Notes: generated by a model not told the origin, from the sequence alone. A DNA stretch of 64,000 nt from Photorhabdus khanii NC19 (GCF_000517265.1 NZ_AYSJ01000017.1:308196-372195), one strand, 5' to 3'; numbered from the stretch's first letter, positions 18,559-31,930 are shown. Program-made: numbers and translations.

Positions 18559-18733
18559 TGCCATGAAACGCGCATACAAATGTCGGTTTATCCCATATCA
18601 CAGCAAACTGAATTGTTGGCTCAGACGCTTGGTTGTGCTATACCAATCATAGCCGCGATGTTAACGCGGCGCGAAATATCAGATTGTCTTAGTTCCCGCC
18701 AGATAATGGAAAGTAATACCTTTGGAGAAAATA

Positions 18734-19393
18734 ATGTCATCCCTAAGTAAAGAAGCCGAGCTTGTGCATTCGGCGCTGGAAGCTCGTGGTCTTGAAACGC
18801 CTCTTCGTGGTCAGGCGCTGGCGCCGGAAGTGCGAAAGGAGCGGATTGAGGAGCATATGACGGAAATTATGAAACTGTTGAATCTTGATCTAAATGATGA
18901 CAGTTTAGCGGAAACCCCCAATCGTATTGCGAAAATGTATGTTGATGAAATTTTTTCAGGGTTGGACTACAGTAATTTCCCGAAAATCACATTGATAGAA
19001 AATAAAATGAAAGTGGATGAAATGGTGACGGTGCGTGATATCACGTTAACCAGCACCTGTGAACATCATTTTGTGACTATTGATGGTAAGGCGACTGTTT
19101 CCTATATCCCGAAAGATAAAGTGATTGGGTTATCTAAAATTAACCGCATTGTGCAGTTTTTTTCGCAACGTCCACAGGTACAGGAACGTCTGACCCAACA
19201 GATTCTGATTGCATTACAGATATTGCTTGGTACCAATAATGTTGCCGTATCTATTGATGCAGTTCATTACTGTGTGAAAGCTAGGGGCGTCCGTGATGCA
19301 ACCAGTACCACGACAACGACATCTTTGGGTGGGTTGTTTAAATCCAGTCAAAATACCCGTCAGGAGTTTTTACGCACGACACGCCATTTGTAA
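18734..19393 (+). CDS. folE: GTP cyclohydrolase I
   Basis: Converts GTP to 7,8-dihydroneopterin triphosphate, the first step of folate (and pterin) synthesis. The 219-residue product matches E. coli FolE (222) closely, with zinc and catalytic residues in [13 protein letters not shown] (Cys and His ligands) and in [14 protein letters not shown]. The ATG at 18734 gives the E. coli N-terminus ([11 protein letters not shown]) and has a TTTGGAGAA ribosome site. yeiB follows after 21 bp, as in E. coli, so the two are likely cotranscribed. Confidence 0.97.
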   Translation: MSSLSKEAELVHSALEARGLETPLRGQALAPEVRKERIEEHMTEIMKLLNLDLNDDSLAETPNRIAKMYVDEIFSGLDYSNFPKITLIENKMKVDEMVTVRDITLTSTCEHHFVTIDGKATVSYIPKDKVIGLSKINRIVQFFSQRPQVQERLTQQILIALQILLGTNNVAVSIDAVHYCVKARGVRDATSTTTTTSLGGLFKSSQNTRQEFLRTTRHL

Positions 19394-19414
19394 TTTTTAC
19401 GTCGGGATATAAAA

Positions 19415-21963
<2,549 letters not shown>

Positions 21964-22776
21964 ATGAAAAATGAAGTGATTTTATCTAATTCTTTGCAAG
22001 AAGGTGATCTCGAGAAGTTATTTAATGATGAAGTGTTAGCCGTCCATGTGAAAAAATATGTAGATAATCATATTTCAGATAAACTTTCTGATTTTTTCCT
22101 CTCTCATGAAAATTTAGAACATTATCTTCATGATTTAAAAAAAGGAGATGAAATTGTTTTAGTCGATTATGGTGTTGATAGAGTTGGTGTGCCTTATAAT
22201 ATGACTTTTGGAAAACCCAAAGATAGTGATAGTTATAAAAGATATTTTGAGAATGCATTACCCGCGATAAGAAACGTCAGGAATTTCTGTGCTCCAATGC
22301 TGGCACCTTTCGATAAATTTCGTTTAGAGCTGGATGAAGTATGGTCTGCGGGTGCCAGTATTGCAAATTTTGAAGGTAAAAAGATGCATGCAGGGATTGC
22401 CAGGGTCATGAGAAGACCAGAACTCTCTATCATGTCTGAAATACAACCTCACTTTGATGGCCTTCAACAACAATCTGTCAATTTGCTAGGGCAATTTTCT
22501 GTAAACATATATATAAAAGTACCTGTAAGTGGAGGGGAATTAGAGTTGTGGGATGTTCCAGCTATTCCTATTACCGAGTTGATTGAAGATAGTTCAGAAC
22601 ATGATTGGCGGGGTTCTCTTCCTCCATCTATTTCTATTAAGCCAGAGTTGGGGGATTTAATAATAATAAACACCAGGAAACCTCATGCAATTCGTAGTTT
22701 TTCTGAGGGAAATAGAATATCATTGCAAAGTTTCATCGGTGTATCACCAAATAAACATCTAATGTTATGGAATTAA
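21964..22776 (+). CDS. orphan 2OG-Fe(II) oxygenase
   Basis: A 270-residue protein with the jelly-roll facial triad of Fe(II)/2-oxoglutarate dioxygenases: H163-x-D165 in QPHFDGL, distal H241 in RKPHAIRSF, and the 2OG-binding Arg251 in NRISLQSF ten residues later. The strand NIYIKVPVSGGELELWDVP also fits the fold. Such enzymes hydroxylate or halogenate small molecules, amino acids or peptides; the substrate is unknown. The ATG at 21964 has an AAGGTGA ribosome site. It sits alone between sanA and maeA, at lower GC than its neighbours, which suggests acquisition by transfer. Confidence 0.8.
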   Translation: MKNEVILSNSLQEGDLEKLFNDEVLAVHVKKYVDNHISDKLSDFFLSHENLEHYLHDLKKGDEIVLVDYGVDRVGVPYNMTFGKPKDSDSYKRYFENALPAIRNVRNFCAPMLAPFDKFRLELDEVWSAGASIANFEGKKMHAGIARVMRRPELSIMSEIQPHFDGLQQQSVNLLGQFSVNIYIKVPVSGGELELWDVPAIPITELIEDSSEHDWRGSLPPSISIKPELGDLIIINTRKPHAIRSFSEGNRISLQSFIGVSPNKHLMLWN

Positions 22777-23208
22777 TGATATTATTGATGTAATTAGTAT
22801 ATTGGGAATGTTTTTTTAGGGATTGGGAGTATCACATCCCAATCCTATAAATATGGAAATTATGTTTAAATACTTGAATGTAAATTATCTTTACACTACT
22901 GTTTTTAGTGTTTATTTTGATGCTATTTTATGCCTGTGATGAGTTTTTTAGGCGCATTTATGGTATGTTTGGTGAATGAGAGAAGTTAAGAAAATAAAGA
23001 TATCATATTAAAACTCGATTACAGGCAACTATTTGATGGTATATTTTTAACACAGATAAATTCGTAAAATATTTTTTGGGGGCTGTGAGTATGCAACGCA
23101 ATAATATTATATCGGTTAAGTATAATTTAGCAAAAATCGCCATAAACCTTCGGTCAATGTGGACAGAGATATAAGGAAAAAATCTTGCAGGGTTTTCAGA
23201 TATTAAAA
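22777..23208. other. AT-rich gap between oxygenase and maeA
   Basis: No gene supported. A perfect 9-bp stem GGATTGGGA/TCCCAATCC at 22820-22845 lies 43 bp past the oxygenase stop and may serve as a weak terminator, though the following sequence (TATAAATATG) has no T run. The rest is AT-rich without a usable ORF. Confidence 0.5.
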
Positions 23209-23230
23209 TGCCGCAATGAATATGCGGCAT
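23209..23230 (-). terminator. probable maeA terminator
   Basis: Stem ATGCCGCA/TGCGGCAT with a 6-nt loop, followed on the minus strand by TTTTAATATC, about 130 bp beyond the maeA stop. Confidence 0.65.
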
Positions 23231-23358
23231 AGAGGTATCGTGGATTTAAAGGCTGCGGGACTCGTCGTTTCTGCCTTCTGGGCTTGTGTCAGACTCGCCA
23301 GGGACGAGTAACAGCCGATGACATGGGTAAGTCCTTGTCCGATTTAGGCGGATAACTG

Positions 23359-25056
23359 TCACAATGAAGTGCGTTTATATACGCGATATTCCGGTTTCCA
23401 GAAGTTACGTTCAATCGCTTCATCCAACGCACCATCGGATGTGACAGTTGCAACACCTTGTATTTGCGCTTCTTTTGCAACTTGTTTCGCAATTTTGCGA
23501 GAAACTTCTTGAATATCATCAATGAGTGGCAGTAATGGGCCTGTACCGTTTTTAGCCAATGGTGAAAAATCAGCCAGTGTCCGGCTTGCTACCATCAACA
23601 TACCATCAGTGACGAGTTTGGCCCCGGAGGCAATAACACCTAAGCCAATTCCTGGGAAGATATAGGAGTTGTTACATTGAGCGATCGGATACTCTTGATC
23701 TTTGTATTTTACCGGATTGAATGGGCTACCTGTTGCAACCAGCGCAGCGCCATTAGTCCAGTTGATAATATCTTCAGGACGGGCTTCAACACGGGAAGTT
23801 GGGTTGGATAATGGCATAACGATTGGACGTTCACCGTGTTTATGCATCTCACGGATGATCTCTTCTGTAAACAGACCTGCTTGACCTGAAACGCCAATCA
23901 GTACCGTAGGTTTAGCATTACGAACAACGTCGAGCAGAGAGATAGAACCGCTGTTCACATCCCATTCAGCCAAGGAGTCGCTTTTTTGTACCAGTTTATT
24001 CTGGAAATCCAATAAATTTGGCAGCTTATCCGTCAGTAAACCGAAACGATCAACCATGAAAATACGGGCGCGAGCTTGTTCTTCACTTAAACCTTCAGAT
24101 TTCATCTGGGCGACAATCTGCTCTGCAATACCGCAACCGGCGGAACCTGCTCCCAGGAAAGTGACAGTTTGATCTTTCAATTGACGACCGGCAGCACGGC
24201 TGGCTGCGATCAGGCTACCCAGTGTCACAGCGGCGGTTCCCTGAATGTCATCATTAAAGCAACAAATTTCGTGGCGATAGCGGTCGAGCAGAGGCATGGC
24301 ATTTTTTTGTGCGAAATCTTCAAACTGTAGCAGCACATTCGGCCAGCGGCGCTTGACGGCCTGAATAAATTCATCAACAAATTCATCATATTCTGCGCCG
24401 GTAATCCGCGGATGGCGCCAGCCCATATATAACGGGTCATTCAGGCGCTGGGGGTTGTTCGTTCCCACATCCAGGACTACCGGCAGTGTATAAGCCGGGC
24501 TGATACCACCACAGGCGGTATACAGGGAAAGTTTGCCAATAGGAATACCCATACCGCCGATACCTTGGTCACCCAGACCAAGAATACGTTCACCATCGGT
24601 GACAACGATAACTTTTACATTTTGTTTAGTCGCATTTTGCAGCATGTCATCAATATGCGTTTTATTTGGATATGAGATGAACAAGCCACGGGCGCGGCGG
24701 TAAATATCAGAAAAATGTTCACAAGCTTCACCAACCGTTGGGGTATAAATGATTGGCATCATTTCGCTCAAATGTGCATCCAGCAGGCGGTAGAACAGAG
24801 TTTCGTTAGTGTCTTGAATATTTCGCAAATAAATGTGTTTATCTGCATCATTTTTGAAATCAAGATACTGCCGATAGGCGCGTTCAGCTTGTTCTTCGAT
24901 GGTTTCAACTGTTTCCGGTAATAAGCCATGAAGGTTAAAGTTGCCGCGTTCTGCTTCAGTAAAGGCACTGCCTTTATTCAGCAGGGGAAATTCCAACAGG
25001 ATGGGGCCAGAATAGGGAATATATAATGGACGTTTACTTTCGTGTTCCAGTTCCAT
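23359..25056 (-). CDS. maeA: NAD-dependent malic enzyme
   Basis: Oxidatively decarboxylates malate to pyruvate with NAD. The 565-residue product has the length of E. coli MaeA (SfcA) and the family landmarks: [37 protein letters not shown], the metal site [14 protein letters not shown], the nucleotide loop [16 protein letters not shown] and [17 protein letters not shown]. It is monocistronic, with a long 3' region of about 130 bp before its terminator. In E. coli maeA is elsewhere; here it lies between sanA and cdd. Confidence 0.97.
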   Translation of the reverse strand: MELEHESKRPLYIPYSGPILLEFPLLNKGSAFTEAERGNFNLHGLLPETVETIEEQAERAYRQYLDFKNDADKHIYLRNIQDTNETLFYRLLDAHLSEMMPIIYTPTVGEACEHFSDIYRRARGLFISYPNKTHIDDMLQNATKQNVKVIVVTDGERILGLGDQGIGGMGIPIGKLSLYTACGGISPAYTLPVVLDVGTNNPQRLNDPLYMGWRHPRITGAEYDEFVDEFIQAVKRRWPNVLLQFEDFAQKNAMPLLDRYRHEICCFNDDIQGTAAVTLGSLIAASRAAGRQLKDQTVTFLGAGSAGCGIAEQIVAQMKSEGLSEEQARARIFMVDRFGLLTDKLPNLLDFQNKLVQKSDSLAEWDVNSGSISLLDVVRNAKPTVLIGVSGQAGLFTEEIIREMHKHGERPIVMPLSNPTSRVEARPEDIINWTNGAALVATGSPFNPVKYKDQEYPIAQCNNSYIFPGIGLGVIASGAKLVTDGMLMVASRTLADFSPLAKNGTGPLLPLIDDIQEVSRKIAKQVAKEAQIQGVATVTSDGALDEAIERNFWKPEYRVYKRTSL

Positions 25057-25250
25057 GAATCTTACTCTTTGAACTAAATGGATAACAAGGTCAGTTATAG
25101 ATCCTAAGAGATAGGAAAAATATGTACAGCAAATGTTACTTAATTAGAGGTATTATGAGTAAAAATGAGAGATAACATCCAGATTTAGCTAATAAAATGT
25201 TATGTTAACTATTTTTGTAGGAGAAAATCTTCCATTGTGTATTTGACTTC

Positions 25251-25334
25251 CTATTGCCGGGCGTGATGCCCGGCAAAGCCGTCGATACCAATTTCGTATA
25301 CGCACGGTTGCAGTTCTACCGTAATAGTATCCAT
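25251..25334 (-). CDS. candidate 27-residue peptide downstream of cdd
   Basis: Mini-ORF beginning MDTITVELQPCVYEIGIDG and ending AGHHARQ, with a GGGGA ribosome site 7 bases before the ATG. It starts 62 bp after the cdd stop and has one cysteine. Its last codons are formed by a perfect inverted repeat (TGCCGGGC/GCCCGGCA, 25255-25275). An ORF of this size can arise by chance; the ribosome site and non-random composition are the only support. No family recognised. Confidence 0.35.
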   Translation of the reverse strand: MDTITVELQPCVYEIGIDGFAGHHARQ

Positions 25335-25396
25335 AGTGTTCCCCATTAATTGATATATATAATCTGAATAGAGGGAAAGCGCATTTTTCACTGAAT

Positions 25397-26281
25397 TTAG
25401 AACGTGTGGTACTCAAATTTACTACAGCCTAGTGCAGCAAGTGTGGATTGAGTTGCACTTTGTTGGGACAACTCGCTGTTTTTTCCCTCAACTAATACGG
25501 CTCTTTCGATAGCCAGACAATCACCACCAGAAATATTCATCAGGATCAGGGCAGCTTGCAATGGGGGTAAGCTTGGATTAAATGCGGCATTTTCTGCATA
25601 GCGCCCAGGATAGATTTTTCCATCTTTTCCCAGCAGTGCTATACCACTGTATGAATTGCTGTATGGAGCATGGCTTCGGTTTGCTGCGTCCAGTGCGGTC
25701 AGTACAAGTTCATCAGTGGTTTCTAGTTTATAACCATGATTAATTGGATCCATCAACAGGGTTGTGATACCCAGATCGTTTGGACCAAAGGAGCCTGGCA
25801 AATAGTCACCTAATGTTGAAGGCTCTTGTTTTGGCAAGAGGATCTCTAATTGTGTGCCACTATTAAGTTCATTCATAAACTGGCGGCAGTGACCGCATGG
25901 AGAGTAATTAACCGTGATAGATACCAGTTTTTTCTCACCGCGTAACCAGGCGTGAGTAATAGCACATTGTTCAGCATGAACTGTTTGCTGTAATGGCACA
26001 TTGGTAAATTCCATGTTGGCCCCAAAATAGAGATTTCCGCTTTCACCACGGGCAATTGCACCGACATTAAAATGTGATATCGGAGCCAGGGAACATGCCG
26101 CTGCGAGTGGCAACAGGGCGATAGCCAACGTATTATCGTCGAAGCCACAGGTTTTCTTGACAGATTTAGCTTGTGCAGCCGTAAGCATGGCAGGGAAGTT
26201 GTCGTTTCCTGCATAGGGCAAAAGTGCATCTTGTAGCTTAGATGGCAATTGTGCCCAGATAGAGCGAAAGCGAGCTTGCAT
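25397..26281 (-). CDS. cdd: cytidine deaminase
   Basis: Deaminates cytidine and deoxycytidine in pyrimidine salvage. The 294-residue product is the long homodimeric type, with the catalytic zinc motif HAEQ (in [12 protein letters not shown]) and PCGHC ([14 protein letters not shown]) in the N-terminal core and a degenerate second core at the C-terminus. GGAGATC precedes the ATG. A CRP-type site lies about 55-75 bp upstream, as expected from CRP/CytR control in E. coli. It lies downstream of yohKJ on the same strand, as in E. coli. Confidence 0.96.
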   Translation of the reverse strand: MQARFRSIWAQLPSKLQDALLPYAGNDNFPAMLTAAQAKSVKKTCGFDDNTLAIALLPLAAACSLAPISHFNVGAIARGESGNLYFGANMEFTNVPLQQTVHAEQCAITHAWLRGEKKLVSITVNYSPCGHCRQFMNELNSGTQLEILLPKQEPSTLGDYLPGSFGPNDLGITTLLMDPINHGYKLETTDELVLTALDAANRSHAPYSNSYSGIALLGKDGKIYPGRYAENAAFNPSLPPLQAALILMNISGGDCLAIERAVLVEGKNSELSQQSATQSTLAALGCSKFEYHTF

Positions 26282-26335
26282 AGAATGATCTCCAAATTAA
26301 CTTAAGATCATTCTAGACGCTCTGATCAGATTTAT

Positions 26336-26357
26336 AATGTGATATATATCACATAAA
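26336..26357. promoter_or_regulatory. CRP-type site upstream of cdd
   Basis: AATGTGATATATATCACATA matches the CRP consensus TGTGA-N6-TCACA exactly in both half sites. It lies 55 bp upstream of the cdd start codon. Confidence 0.85.
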
Positions 26358-26421
26358 TAATGAAAATTATGTAATTGAAGTTGTTAATTGAGAGATTTAT
26401 GTCAAATTTTTCAACTGGTAA

Positions 26422-27117
26422 TTAGCCAAATAGATATAGCAGCACTGGGAATATAAAAGGGGCAGTCAGTGAAGTAATGATACCGCAGGTCATCAGTGCT
26501 AATGAACTGTATGCTCCTTCAACAAAGTTGACTTCTGTACAACGGGCGGTGCCTAAAGCATGTGATGCTGTTCCCATTGCCAAACCGCGGGATGCTTTGG
26601 TTTTCACTTGTAAGAGATCGAACAGGTTATGACCAAATATTGCCCCAAGAATGCCGACAAAAATGACGCAAGCGGCACTGATTGCCGGAATACCGCCGAT
26701 AGCATCTGCGACTGCCATTGCTATTGGTGTAGTGACTGATTTAGGCAGTATTGAGGCAGCCATTTCAGGTGTTGCGCCCGTCCATAATGCAATAGCAGTA
26801 CCTGTAACCATAGCGACAATACTGCCGATAAAACAGATACTGATAATGGACTTCCATTGGGCGCGGATCTGGTGCAACTGTTCATATAAAGGAAATGCCA
26901 GCGCAACCACGGCGGGCTGAAGCAGATCATTAAGAATTCGGCTGCCGGCGAAATAGTGTTCATAAGGGGTATTGGTTATTAACAATATTGGAATCAGTAC
27001 AGCGATAGAAACCAATAAGGGATTCAGAATAGGAATTTTGAATTTTAGTGAAAGTTTTCTTGCGGCGTAGAATACAATCAATGTTAATGGCAGTGACCAC
27101 CAAATGTGACTTAACAT
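26422..27117 (-). CDS. yohK: LrgB-family membrane protein YohK
   Basis: A 231-residue polytopic inner-membrane protein of the CidB/LrgB family. The segments LNDLLQPAVVALAFPLYEQL, ASILPKSVTTPIAMAVA and RGLAMGTASHALGTARCTE match E. coli YohK almost residue for residue. LrgAB-type pairs affect murein hydrolase export or pyruvate uptake in other bacteria; the role of YohJK is not settled. It begins two bases after the yohJ stop, so the pair is translationally linked. Confidence 0.93.
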   Translation of the reverse strand: MLSHIWWSLPLTLIVFYAARKLSLKFKIPILNPLLVSIAVLIPILLITNTPYEHYFAGSRILNDLLQPAVVALAFPLYEQLHQIRAQWKSIISICFIGSIVAMVTGTAIALWTGATPEMAASILPKSVTTPIAMAVADAIGGIPAISAACVIFVGILGAIFGHNLFDLLQVKTKASRGLAMGTASHALGTARCTEVNFVEGAYSSLALMTCGIITSLTAPFIFPVLLYLFG

Positions 27118-27119
27118 AT

Positions 27120-27548
27120 TTATTTCTTTTGTTTTTCTTGTTCAGTCTTAACTTCTGATACAGAGCCGATAATTGGACGTGCGCGGTGAACATAATGGGA
27201 ACTGTAAGCAACAATAATCATAACAATTGCGGTGCTGATCAGGCATGAAAGGACAATCGGTAGTATCTGTTGGCTGAGTTGATCGTAATAATTCATAACG
27301 CCTACACCGATAGGCAGAAACAGCAGGGTCATATTTCTCAGTAATAGACTGCAACCTGGTTTTGCCCAGTGGGCAGGGATCAATTGGAAAGCCAATAAGA
27401 CGAACAGTATCAACATACCGATAATACTGCCGGGAACTGCGATGGGTAACAGAGCAGAGATGGCATTGCCTGCCAACAAGCACAGATAAATCAGTACAAA
27501 TGCTCGCAGGTACTGCCAACCTATAATCAGTACTTCACGAAACGACAT
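27120..27548 (-). CDS. yohJ: LrgA-family membrane protein YohJ
   Basis: A 142-residue CidA/LrgA-family holin-like membrane protein with four hydrophobic segments; [20 protein letters not shown] and [19 protein letters not shown] match E. coli YohJ. The ATG at 27548 has a TAAGGAATT ribosome site and the family length; upstream extension is not supported. First gene of the yohJK unit, with a CRP-type site about 50 bp upstream. Confidence 0.92.
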   Translation of the reverse strand: MSFREVLIIGWQYLRAFVLIYLCLLAGNAISALLPIAVPGSIIGMLILFVLLAFQLIPAHWAKPGCSLLLRNMTLLFLPIGVGVMNYYDQLSQQILPIVLSCLISTAIVMIIVAYSSHYVHRARPIIGSVSEVKTEQEKQKK

Positions 27549-27598
27549 AACAAAATTCCTTATTCCAATGAGGAATTCATCATACAATTAACCTTGGG

Positions 27599-27618
27599 AA
27601 TGTGCTATAGATCACATT
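27599..27618. promoter_or_regulatory. CRP-type site upstream of yohJ
   Basis: On the minus strand AATGTGATCTATAGCACATT; left half TGTGA is exact and the right half GCACA differs by one base from TCACA. It is 51 bp upstream of the yohJ start and suggests catabolite control. Confidence 0.75.
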
Positions 27619-27624
27619 CAAAAA

Positions 27625-27652
27625 AAGCGGGGACCATTGCTGATCCCCGCTT
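27625..27652 (-). terminator. metG terminator
   Basis: Stem AAGCGGGGA/TCCCCGCTT with a 10-nt loop followed on the minus strand by seven T residues, 29 bp beyond the metG stop. Confidence 0.9.
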
Positions 27653-27680
27653 GCAAGATATATTTATAATAGATTGATTG

Positions 27681-29708
27681 TTATTTAACCTGCATACCCG
27701 GTTGTGCGCCACTATCAGGACTGAGTAGGAAGATATCTTTTCCGCCAGGCCCAGCAGCCATTACCATTCCTTCAGAAATGCCGAAGCGCATTTTACGCGG
27801 AGCCAGGTTAGCAACCATGATAGTTAAACGGCCTTCCAGTGCTTTTGGATCGGGATAGCTGGAGCGGATACCGGAAAATACCTGGCGGGTTTCGCCACCA
27901 AGATCCAGAGTCAGTTTCAGCAGTTTATCTGAGCCTTCTACAGAATCAGCCTGTTTGATAAGGGCGACGCGCATATCAACTTTGGCGAAATCATCAAAAG
28001 TGATCATATCCTGAATCGGATCTTCTGCCAGTGGGCCGCTGACTTTTTGTGGTGCGCTGATGCTTTCTTTAGACGCAGTAACCATCGCATTGACTTTATC
28101 CATATCAATGCGGTTAAACAGGGCCTTAAAGGTGGAAACCTGATGATCCAGCAGAGGCTGTTCAATACCATTCCAGGTCAGTTCTGTATTCAGGAAAGCT
28201 TCTGCGCGTTCTGCCAGACTGGGTAAAACGGGTTTCAGGAAAGTCATCAGAACGCGGAACAGGTTGATGCCCATTGAACAGATAGCTTGCAGATCTGCAT
28301 CGCGGCCTTCTTCTTTTGCCACAACCCATGGAGCCTGCTCATCCACATAACGGTTTGCCAAATCAGCCAATGCCATGATTTCACGGATTGCTTTACTGAA
28401 TTCGCGGTTGTTGAACTCTTCTTCAATCACTTTCGTGCCATCAATAAATTTCTGGTAAAGCGCCGGATCAGCCAGTTTATCCGCCAGCTTGCCACTAAAG
28501 CGTTTATTGATGAAACCCGCGTTACGGGAGGCCAGGTTAACAACTTTATTAACGATATCGCTGTTAACACGCTGAACAAAATCTTCCAGATTCAGGTCGA
28601 TATCATCAATACGGGAAGAGAGTTTGGCCGCATAGTAATAACGCAGGCAGTCTGCATCCAGATGATCCAGATAAGTGCTGGCCTTGATAAAGGTACCACG
28701 GGATTTGGACATTTTCGTGCCGTTGACGGTGACGTAGCCGTGAACAAACAGATTTGTTGGTTTGCGGTAACCGCTGCCTTCCAGCATGGCCGGCCAGAAT
28801 AGGCTGTGGAAATAGACAATGTCTTTACCAATAAAGTGATAAAGATCGGCGGTGGAATCTTTTGCCCAGAACTCATCAAAGCTCAGATTTCCGCGTTTGT
28901 CACACAGGTTTTGGAAAGAACCCATATAGCCAATAGGCGCATCCAACCAGACATAGAAATATTTGCCCGGTGCATCAGGAATTTCAAAACCAAAGTAGGG
29001 GGCATCACGGGTGATATCCCACTGCTGTAAGCCGGATTCAAACCATTCCTGCATCTTGTTAGCAACCTGTTCTTGTAATGCACCGGAACGGGTCCATGCT
29101 TGTAACATGTCACTGAATACAGGTAAATCGAAGAAAAAGTGCTCGGATTCACGCATTTCTGGCGTTGCACCGGAGACAACAGAGCGTGGGTTAGTCAGTT
29201 CTGTTGGGCTGTAAGTTGAACCGCACACTTCACAGTTATCGCCATACTGATCTTCTGCCTTGCATTTCGGGCAGGAGCCTTTTACAAAGCGGTCAGGTAG
29301 AAACATCCCTTTCTCAGGATCGTATAACTGAGAAATAGTGCGGTTCTTAATGTAGCCGTTCTTTTTCAGCTCCAAATAGATTTCAGTTGATAATTCCTGG
29401 TTCTCTCTGCTGTGCGTAGAGTGATAGTTATCATAGCCGATTGAAAAGCCAGTAAAATCCTGATGATGCTCCTGGTTCACGGCGGCGATCATCTCTTCGG
29501 GAGCAATACCCATTTGCTGTGCTTTCAGCATGATTGGTGTTCCGTGAGCGTCATCGGCGCAGATAAAGTGAACCTCTTTGCCGCGCATTCGCTGAAAACG
29601 GACCCAAATATCTGCCTGGATATGTTCCAGCATGTGACCAAGATGGATTGGACCGTTAGCATATGGCAACGCACACGTCACCAATAATTTTTTTGCGACT
29701 TGAGACAT
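27681..29708 (-). CDS. metG: methionyl-tRNA synthetase
   Basis: Class I aminoacyl-tRNA synthetase charging tRNA-Met. The 675-residue product (E. coli 677) has the HIGH motif as HLGH in [14 protein letters not shown], zinc-binding cysteines [17 protein letters not shown], the KMSKS motif in [11 protein letters not shown], and the C-terminal EMAP II-like tRNA-binding dimerisation domain ([16 protein letters not shown]... to the end). It is divergent from apbC, as in E. coli. Confidence 0.98.
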   Translation of the reverse strand: MSQVAKKLLVTCALPYANGPIHLGHMLEHIQADIWVRFQRMRGKEVHFICADDAHGTPIMLKAQQMGIAPEEMIAAVNQEHHQDFTGFSIGYDNYHSTHSRENQELSTEIYLELKKNGYIKNRTISQLYDPEKGMFLPDRFVKGSCPKCKAEDQYGDNCEVCGSTYSPTELTNPRSVVSGATPEMRESEHFFFDLPVFSDMLQAWTRSGALQEQVANKMQEWFESGLQQWDITRDAPYFGFEIPDAPGKYFYVWLDAPIGYMGSFQNLCDKRGNLSFDEFWAKDSTADLYHFIGKDIVYFHSLFWPAMLEGSGYRKPTNLFVHGYVTVNGTKMSKSRGTFIKASTYLDHLDADCLRYYYAAKLSSRIDDIDLNLEDFVQRVNSDIVNKVVNLASRNAGFINKRFSGKLADKLADPALYQKFIDGTKVIEEEFNNREFSKAIREIMALADLANRYVDEQAPWVVAKEEGRDADLQAICSMGINLFRVLMTFLKPVLPSLAERAEAFLNTELTWNGIEQPLLDHQVSTFKALFNRIDMDKVNAMVTASKESISAPQKVSGPLAEDPIQDMITFDDFAKVDMRVALIKQADSVEGSDKLLKLTLDLGGETRQVFSGIRSSYPDPKALEGRLTIMVANLAPRKMRFGISEGMVMAAGPGGKDIFLLSPDSGAQPGMQVK

Positions 29709-29930
29709 AGTAAGGATCTGACTTCCAATAAATGAAAAGGGAGTTTGATGTTACCTGATCAAAAAAATTGTCGCTAGGGTAACTCTTGATCTTCGCGGGT
29801 TTTGTTGGATAAAAATTGAATCAGTGATTGAGAAGTGGGTTTTTGTTGCTGACCTTATCCGAACTCATTGGGTTCTGTTATGATGAAAAGATGGCTTTTA
29901 TAGTTAATCATGATAATCAAAGGAGCCGGG

Positions 29931-31043
29931 ATGAGCGCAAAATCCCCCGAGCAGACCAATCCTGACCTGCTGAAATCTCAGGTAACAAAAATACTTGCTA
30001 CTTTTACACACCCGACACTAGAACACGATCTGACAGTTCTGAAAGCCCTGCATCACTGTACGATGCTTGATGATGTTCTGCACATTGAATTGATCATGCC
30101 GTTTGTCTGGCGGCGTGGTTTTGAAACTCTGAAAGAGGCGACAACGCAAAAATTGCAGTCAGTGACCGGCGCAAAATCTGTTGCGTGGAAATTGAACCAT
30201 GATATCAGCACATTACGCCGCGCTAACGATTTGTCGGGAATTAATGGTGTTCGTAATATTTTGGCTGTCAGCTCAGGTAAAGGTGGCGTGGGTAAATCCA
30301 GCACCGCGGTAAACCTGGCGTTGGCGTTGGTTCAGGAAGGGGCAAAAGTGGGTATTCTGGATGCGGATATCTACGGTCCTTCTGTTCCGAGTATGTTGGG
30401 AACTGCCAAAGAACGCCCAACTTCCCCGGATGGTCAGCATATGGCGCCTATTATGACTCATGGCCTTGCCACTAACTCCATTGGTTATCTGGTGACAGAT
30501 GACAATGCAATGGTATGGCGTGGCCCGATGGCCAGTAAGGCATTGATGCAGATGTTACAGGATACATTATGGCCGGATCTTGATTATCTGGTTATCGATA
30601 TGCCACCGGGGACCGGTGATATTCAGCTGACGTTGTCACAAAACATCCCGGTCACGGGGGCGCTGGTGGTGACAACGCCTCAAGATATCGCCTTAATTGA
30701 TGCGATGAAAGGCATTGTCATGTTCCAAAAAGTGAAAGTTCCTGTACTGGGTATCGTTGAAAACATGAGTGCACATATTTGCGGCAACTGTGGTCACCTG
30801 GAGCCTATTTTTGGTACTGGCGGGGCGGAAAAACTGGCCGCTAAATATCATTGCAAACTGTTGGGACAAATTCCTCTGCATATTTCGTTACGTGAAGATC
30901 TTGACCGTGGAGAGCCAACCGTTATCAGCAATCCTGATAGTGAATTCACGGATATTTACCGGGAAATTGCCGCGAATATTTCTGCGCAGATGTACTGGCA
31001 GGGTGAGAAGATACCGACGGAGATTTCGTTCCGCGCTGTTTAA
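29931..31043 (+). CDS. apbC: iron-sulfur cluster carrier ApbC/Mrp
   Basis: P-loop NTPase of the Mrp/NBP35 family that binds and delivers Fe-S clusters. The 370-residue product has an N-terminal MIP18-like (FeS assembly) region, the deviant Walker A loop SSGKGGVGKSSTAVNLA, the DADIYGPSVP segment and the cluster-binding CGNCG pair near residue 285. The ATG at 29931 follows an AAGGAG ribosome site. It is divergent from metG. Confidence 0.95.
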   Translation: MSAKSPEQTNPDLLKSQVTKILATFTHPTLEHDLTVLKALHHCTMLDDVLHIELIMPFVWRRGFETLKEATTQKLQSVTGAKSVAWKLNHDISTLRRANDLSGINGVRNILAVSSGKGGVGKSSTAVNLALALVQEGAKVGILDADIYGPSVPSMLGTAKERPTSPDGQHMAPIMTHGLATNSIGYLVTDDNAMVWRGPMASKALMQMLQDTLWPDLDYLVIDMPPGTGDIQLTLSQNIPVTGALVVTTPQDIALIDAMKGIVMFQKVKVPVLGIVENMSAHICGNCGHLEPIFGTGGAEKLAAKYHCKLLGQIPLHISLREDLDRGEPTVISNPDSEFTDIYREIAANISAQMYWQGEKIPTEISFRAV

Positions 31044-31064
31044 TATCCATATTCGATGAGTAGT

Positions 31065-31097
31065 AACGGGTTATGATATTTTTATAACCCGTTTTTT
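31065..31097 (+). terminator. apbC terminator
   Basis: Perfect 10-bp stem AACGGGTTAT/ATAACCCGTT followed by TTTTGCG, 21 bp after the apbC stop. Confidence 0.9.
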
Positions 31098-31288
31098 GCG
31101 TATCGAAGAAAGAATTCTTTTCAGATTCATCTCTGTTGCATGGTTTTTATGCGAAACGCTTCGAAAAAAATGAGACTTAATCTTGTTTACACTGGAACAG
31201 ATATCATTAACTCCCTATAATCTTGCCCGACTTAGCACTCTTAGGTGCTTTGTTCCCCATTTTTTCTAGAATCAGGTTAATCTCTATT

Positions 31289-31930
31289 ATGGCTGACGAA
31301 GCACATCAGTGCACAATTGTAGGAATTTCCGGTGCATCTGCCTCAGGTAAAAGTCTCATTGCGAATACACTTTACCGTGAATTACGCGCTCAGGTTGGTG
31401 ATCACAACATCGGTATTATCCCAGAAGATTGTTACTATAAAGACCAAAGCGATCTATCAATGGAAGAGCGTTATAAGACCAATTATGACCACCCAAGTTC
31501 CATGGATCACAATCTGCTCTTTTCTCATCTGCAAGATCTGAAAGCCGGTAAATCGATTGAATTACCACAGTATGATTATGCCGCTCATACCCGCAAGTCA
31601 GAAGCGATTTATTTTGCGCCGAAAAGAGTTATTATTCTGGAAGGTATTCTGCTATTGACGGATAAGCGCTTGCGCCAGGAGATGGACTTCTCTATTTTCA
31701 TTGATACACCGTTGGATATTTGTCTTATGCGTCGTATTAAACGGGATGTTAATGACCGAGGACGTTCTCTGGATTCTGTTATTGAGCAATATCATAAAAC
31801 TGTACGTCCAATGTTTCTGCAATTTATTGAGCCATCAAAACAATATGCAGATATTATTGTGCCACGCGGGGGTAAAAACCGCGTAGCGATTGATGTGCTG
31901 AAAGCCAAAATTGGTCAGTTCTGCGAATAA
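31289..31930 (+). CDS. udk: uridine kinase
   Basis: Phosphorylates uridine and cytidine with GTP or ATP in pyrimidine salvage. The 213-residue product has Walker A GASASGKS near residue 15, the [12 protein letters not shown] segment, [12 protein letters not shown] and [21 protein letters not shown]. The ATG at 31289 ([12 protein letters not shown]) gives the E. coli length; an upstream in-frame start adds 22 residues without support. It is the first gene of the conserved run udk-dcd-asmA. Confidence 0.95.
   Translation: MADEAHQCTIVGISGASASGKSLIANTLYRELRAQVGDHNIGIIPEDCYYKDQSDLSMEERYKTNYDHPSSMDHNLLFSHLQDLKAGKSIELPQYDYAAHTRKSEAIYFAPKRVIILEGILLLTDKRLRQEMDFSIFIDTPLDICLMRRIKRDVNDRGRSLDSVIEQYHKTVRPMFLQFIEPSKQYADIIVPRGGKNRVAIDVLKAKIGQFCE

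Noticed and set aside
23003-23230. 75-codon minus-strand frame downstream of maeA
   Set aside because: Overlaps the maeA terminator hairpin and has no ribosome site.
25189-25416. 75-codon minus-strand frame overlapping the end of cdd
   Set aside because: Overlaps cdd coding sequence, has odd composition and no ribosome site; the shorter MDTITV frame in another phase is the better candidate here.
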